NCBI GenBank assembly: GCA_036676415.1
Contig: JAKFCX010000060.1
Location: forward strand, 193,322 to 257,321
Length of the DNA stretch: 64,000 nt
Direction: 5' to 3'
Origin: JAEZDC01 sp036676415
GTDB lineage: Bacteria > Bacteroidota > Bacteroidia > Chitinophagales > Chitinophagaceae
In this document: one piece after another, positions 60,769 through 64,000 of the stretch
How positions within the stretch are numbered: the stretch's first letter is position 1
How the letters are laid out: each line of letters starts with the position of its first letter
Notes under the pieces: generated by a model
Databases searched by the model: none
What the model was told of the DNA's origin: nothing
What the model saw: the letters and a program-made list of their open reading frames with translations, nothing else
Program-made: the position numbers and the translations under genes

Positions 60769-61191
60769 TTAAAAGTTGTTAGGCGAAATACACCTGTTCC
60801 AGTATTCCATTATTACAACAATCGTTTTCTGTAGTTCTGCCAGTGAGTTCTGTTTTACAAAAAAACCCTGTACAGAAAGACTATATGCATCTGCTACTGC
60901 ACGTTGATTGGATGCAGTAGAAAAGAACAAATAGGGAATACACTTTACCTGCAACTGTGCATCCATTCTTATCTTATTTCTTAGCGCAAAACCATCAAGC
61001 TTAGGAAGATTAATGTCTGATAGAATAAGAAATGGTGTTATGTTGGTATTGTTTAAAAAGTCTAATGCTTCCTGGCCATCCGGAAAATAGATCACCTCGT
61101 TGGGATAACTCAAATTGCCAAAAACTTCTTTTAGCAACATCCTGTCATCTGCATCGTCTTCAATAACGATCACCGGGCCTATAGTATTCAT
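60769..61191 (-). CDS. Single-domain response regulator
   Basis: A 140-residue receiver, Rcp1-like. Acidic pocket VIEDDADDR at 9-17, phospho-acceptor Asp59 (LILSDINLP). The Lys motif reads FFVKQN rather than FFVKP. No DNA-binding domain. Convergent with the GAF gene, a possible partner by location only. The 285-base gap upstream to the ABC exporter gene shows no other gene. Confidence 0.88.
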   Translation of the reverse strand: MNTIGPVIVIEDDADDRMLLKEVFGNLSYPNEVIYFPDGQEALDFLNNTNITPFLILSDINLPKLDGFALRNKIRMDAQLQVKCIPYLFFSTASNQRAVADAYSLSVQGFFVKQNSLAELQKTIVVIMEYWNRCISPNNF

Positions 61192-61476
61192 ACATTCTTC
61201 ATTTAGATTTAAAAGAACTACTAAACTTCTGAACAGTACGAATGAAAAGGAGATGCTAGAGTACCCCGGTCTTACTTATACTGAGTGCGAAATCGTTCAT
61301 GTTATCATTTTACTTAAGTCAAAATTCATGCAAGAATGATTTATTATGCTTCTAACTATCAGATTTTCATCACTATGGCATATTAGCTACCCAACCAGCG
61401 ACTATAATTGCCCATACACTTTTAATACCGGTTAAAATTCTCATCAAGGGAATGATGTTTGATATTCGTACAACTC

Positions 61477-63225
61477 ATGCGAATACTCTGGAAATACTTT
61501 CGTCAACAAAAATGGTGGGTGCTGATTTCTTTATTACTGGCCGGTATTGCACAGGTGCTTACACTTGTTGATCCGATCATCTTTGGAAAGATCATAGACG
61601 AATATGCATACAATACTGGCAAGTTACCTAAGGATGAATTGGTGAATGGCGTGTTGTATTGGTTGTTGATTGCAATAGGAATTGCACTTGCTGCAAGAAT
61701 AGCAAAAGCTTTCCAGGAATATTTTACACGAAAAGCAGTTCAGTTGTTTGGAATGCAGATCTTCAATGACGGGCTAAAACAAACACTCCGTTTGTCTTTC
61801 CAGGAATTTGAAGAGCAACGCAGCGGAGAAACGCTGAGCATCTTACAAAAATTAAAGACAGATACAGAGCGGTTCATCAATTCATTCATCAACATCGTTT
61901 TTTCATCAGTAGTCGGCATTGGTTTTCTTATATGGTATTCCATTACAAAGAATGGAATGTTGATCCCTGTTTTTATCATCGGCATATTGGTGCTGGGCTC
62001 ACTCACAGGGTTGTTGAGCAAGAAGATCAAGACCATTCAACGATCCATCAACCGGGAAACGAATAAAATGAGTGGTGTAATCACAGAGTCTTTGCGAAAC
62101 ATTGAGCTTGTAAAAAGCCTGGGACTAACGTTTCCAGAACTCCGAAGGTTAAGATTACAAACGCAAAAGATTTATGATCTTGAAATGGAGAAGACCAAAC
62201 GTGTTCGTACACTTTCCTTTCTGCAGGGTACAACGCTTAACCTGTTAAAGCAATCCATCTTATTTATTTTACTCTGGCTAATATTTAGTGATGTACTCAG
62301 TACAGGTGAACTGATTGCCATGCAGTTTATCTCCACTGCTATTTTTGTTCCGTTACAGGATCTTGGAAACCTGATATTGCAATACCGTGAAGTGGATGCA
62401 TCCGTGCATAGTTTTGATCAGTTAATGCAGAAACCCATTGAGATCAGGCCAGCTGCACCAGTAGAAACAGGACCATTGCAAAGCATCAGCTTCAGGGATG
62501 TGGTATTCAGGCATAAATCAGCTGCGGCTAATGCCATTGATGGTGTTTCATTCTCCGTTCAATCAGGCGAAACCATTGCTTTTGTAGGTCCATCCGGTTC
62601 AGGTAAATCTACGTTGGTCAAGTTACTGGTGGGTTTATATCTTCCGGTGAAAGGAGAGATACTATTCAATGATATTCGCAGTGTTGATATCCGGTACAAT
62701 GAATTGCGAAGAAAGATCGGATTTGTAACCCAGGATACACAATTGTTTGCCGGAACGATTAGGGAAAATATGTTGTTTGTAAAAGCAGATGCAACAAACG
62801 ATGAGATTATTGCAGCCATGCAGAAAGCTTCAGCCAGTCATTTATTACAACGAAGTGAAAAAGGAATGGATACTATATTGGGTGAAGGTGGAATGAAGTT
62901 ATCAGGAGGTGAGAAACAACGTGTGTCCATTGCCCGTGCCTTGTTAAGAAATCCCGGTTTATTGATATTTGATGAAGCAACGTCTGCACTCGATTCTTTA
63001 ACGGAAGAAGATATTACCAACACCATTCGTGATGTATCTCTCAGCAAGGAAAGGATCACCATTCTTATTGCTCACAGGCTTTCAACCATCATGCATGCTG
63101 ATCTTATTTATGTACTGGAAAAAGGTAAGGTAGCCGAAACAGGTACGCACCTGGACCTTTTGGAACAGAAAGGACTGTATTATGCCATGTGGCGTCAGCA
63201 GGTGGGAGAACGAAGAGACATTTGA
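61477..63225 (+). CDS. ABC exporter, fused membrane and ATPase domains
   Basis: A 582-residue half-transporter, ATG 61477 (MRILWKYF); the TTG at 61459 is rejected. Six membrane helices in about 10-300 and the nucleotide-binding domain from about 330: Walker A GPSGSGKSTL, Q-loop in VTQDTQLFAG, signature LSGGEKQRVS, Walker B LLIFDEATSALD, H-loop IAHRLS. Type IV exporter, likely a lipid or drug flippase. Forms a homodimer or pairs with another half; none adjacent. Substrate unknown. Confidence 0.92.
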   Translation: MRILWKYFRQQKWWVLISLLLAGIAQVLTLVDPIIFGKIIDEYAYNTGKLPKDELVNGVLYWLLIAIGIALAARIAKAFQEYFTRKAVQLFGMQIFNDGLKQTLRLSFQEFEEQRSGETLSILQKLKTDTERFINSFINIVFSSVVGIGFLIWYSITKNGMLIPVFIIGILVLGSLTGLLSKKIKTIQRSINRETNKMSGVITESLRNIELVKSLGLTFPELRRLRLQTQKIYDLEMEKTKRVRTLSFLQGTTLNLLKQSILFILLWLIFSDVLSTGELIAMQFISTAIFVPLQDLGNLILQYREVDASVHSFDQLMQKPIEIRPAAPVETGPLQSISFRDVVFRHKSAAANAIDGVSFSVQSGETIAFVGPSGSGKSTLVKLLVGLYLPVKGEILFNDIRSVDIRYNELRRKIGFVTQDTQLFAGTIRENMLFVKADATNDEIIAAMQKASASHLLQRSEKGMDTILGEGGMKLSGGEKQRVSIARALLRNPGLLIFDEATSALDSLTEEDITNTIRDVSLSKERITILIAHRLSTIMHADLIYVLEKGKVAETGTHLDLLEQKGLYYAMWRQQVGERRDI

Positions 63226-63229
63226 TTCT

Positions 63230-63733
63230 TTATTTGTATTTAGCTGGTAAAGTATTGCAGTCAACCTTTGTCAATACTTCCATTTCATTATAAACAACAT
63301 TACCGGGAGCTGAGTAATAAGCAGAGTCACCCTTCACTTTTATTTCACCTGTACCATGTATCAAACCAGCTGCTGTGATTTTAAAATAGACCTCTGAAAT
63401 GCTGTTCATTCCTTCCGATTGAAAACGATACACCAGTTTAAGTATGTCTTCATCAATGATACCTGTAACAGTACCGCTGCTGCCATCTTTTTGATAATTG
63501 TCGAACGTTAATTTACCGCTGATGATATTACCATCCTGTGTTAAGAATGCAGCCAGCGTGTCTCTCTGCATCACACGTAAATAACAACCAGGAATTTTGG
63601 ATGCTATATCTGCTTTATCTGCAGATGAGTCTTTTGAAATCGCCGGGCTATCGGCATTCGGATCTATCCCCGAATCATTATTACAGGCCATGAATACAAG
63701 AGGAAAAAGCAGGCAGGTTAAAAATTGTTTCAT
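63230..63733 (-). CDS. Hypothetical lipoprotein
   Basis: A 167-residue protein with a lipobox FMACNN (Cys17). The mature part is Ser/Asp rich, then CYLRVMQRDTLAAFLTQDGNIISGKLTFDNYQKDGSSGTVTGIIDEDILKLVY, a beta pattern like other small Bacteroidota lipoproteins. Function unknown. Only 4 bases separate it from the convergent exporter. Confidence 0.65.
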   Translation of the reverse strand: MKQFLTCLLFPLVFMACNNDSGIDPNADSPAISKDSSADKADIASKIPGCYLRVMQRDTLAAFLTQDGNIISGKLTFDNYQKDGSSGTVTGIIDEDILKLVYRFQSEGMNSISEVYFKITAAGLIHGTGEIKVKGDSAYYSAPGNVVYNEMEVLTKVDCNTLPAKYK

Positions 63734-63842
63734 CCGGAGCGTTTTCTTGATCGAGCAATTATTATGCCCTGTGAATCTTTTCCAGTCTTAGTTACCTGCA
63801 AAATATTTGAATTATTATTGTTGCGAATAATTTCGAGATATA

Positions 63843-64000
63843 GTGGATAATCCTGGCAATAAAACGAGGTTTATAGAAATTGCAAAGCTGTTCCTTAAGC
63901 TTGGTATTATTGGTTTTGGCGGACCAGCTGTGCATATTGCAATGATGGAAGAAGAAGTAGTGAGAAAAAGAAAGTGGATGACACATGAACATTTTCTGGA
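63843..64000 (+). CDS. chrA: Chromate transporter (ChrA type), 3' end outside window
   Basis: The first 52 residues of a frame with GTG start (an in-frame TAA lies 12 bases before it), cut by the window end. FLKLGIIGFGGPAVHIAMM and EEEVVRKRKWMTHEHFL are the start of the CHR transporter family's first helix and following loop. Members export chromate or sulfate-like anions across the inner membrane. Only the N-terminal part of a probable 180-400-residue protein is present. Confidence 0.85.
   Translation, partial: MDNPGNKTRFIEIAKLFLKLGIIGFGGPAVHIAMMEEEVVRKRKWMTHEHFL

Noticed and set aside
1..64000. tRNA, rRNA, CRISPR arrays, insertion sequences and prophage genes
   Set aside because: I scanned for clover-leaf ends, regular spaced repeats, transposases and phage genes and saw none; the dispersed repeats are not regularly spaced and have no cas genes.

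Overview
The window is a moderately AT-rich stretch of a Bacteroidota chromosome, most likely from the Chitinophagaceae or a close relative. The evidence is a type IX secretion sorting tail, a SusB-type GH97 enzyme, the families DUF1835, DUF3347, DUF4260, DUF2911 and GYF_2, start codons without Shine-Dalgarno sequences, and several TAnnTTTG boxes (the Bacteroidota -7 element). No tRNA, rRNA, CRISPR array, insertion sequence or prophage gene was seen. The assignment to family level is inference.

Layout. 0-8.5 kb: end of a DUF3347 metal-binding protein, small unknowns, an M28-like lipoprotein with an altered metal motif, a BtuF-like protein, cystathionine beta-synthase, a GYF_2 protein, a CtpA-type S41 protease, and a BadF-type sugar kinase next to murQ (muropeptide recycling). 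8.5-17.6 kb: a T9SS cargo protein, HPPD, an L,D-transpeptidase, aspartate kinase, class I FBPase, a CAP lipoprotein, an ABC ATPase, a DinB/YfiT protein and a Nudix hydrolase. 17.8-30 kb: a glycosyltransferase-like membrane protein with a YCF48-like protein, a YkgJ Fe-S cluster protein, the topoisomerase IV locus parE-DUF1835-DUF4260-parC, a TPR protein, a lipoprotein, and prfB with an intact programmed +1 frameshift. 30-39 kb: a second DinB protein, a subtilase with a large insert, SRPBCC, smpB, accD, class I aldolase fbaB, and a conserved unknown with kinase-like motifs. 39-46 kb: a response regulator, a four-PAS histidine kinase, a secreted tandem caspase-like protein, and a secreted protein with a possible His/Cys dyad. 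46-64 kb: a DUF2911/TPR protein, cinA, PBP4-type dacB, Uma2, prfC, an M20 peptidase, DUF92, a CvfB-like protein, an acyltransferase, GH97, an LRR-like protein, GAF and receiver proteins, an ABC exporter, a lipoprotein, and the start of a chromate transporter.

The genes are mainly housekeeping and envelope functions. Themes are cell wall turnover (murQ with its kinase, LdtA-type transpeptidase, dacB), translation termination and rescue (prfB, prfC, smpB), gluconeogenesis (fbp, fbaB), and secreted proteolysis (S41, S8, M28, M20, caspase-like).

The two signals I rate highest are not single known genes. One is a family of short intergenic repeats: nine copies in two subtypes, plus one intermediate copy. 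The other is the pair of adjacent secreted clan-CD-like proteins (a pseudo-caspase/caspase tandem and a GSCGG protein) beside a two-component pair.
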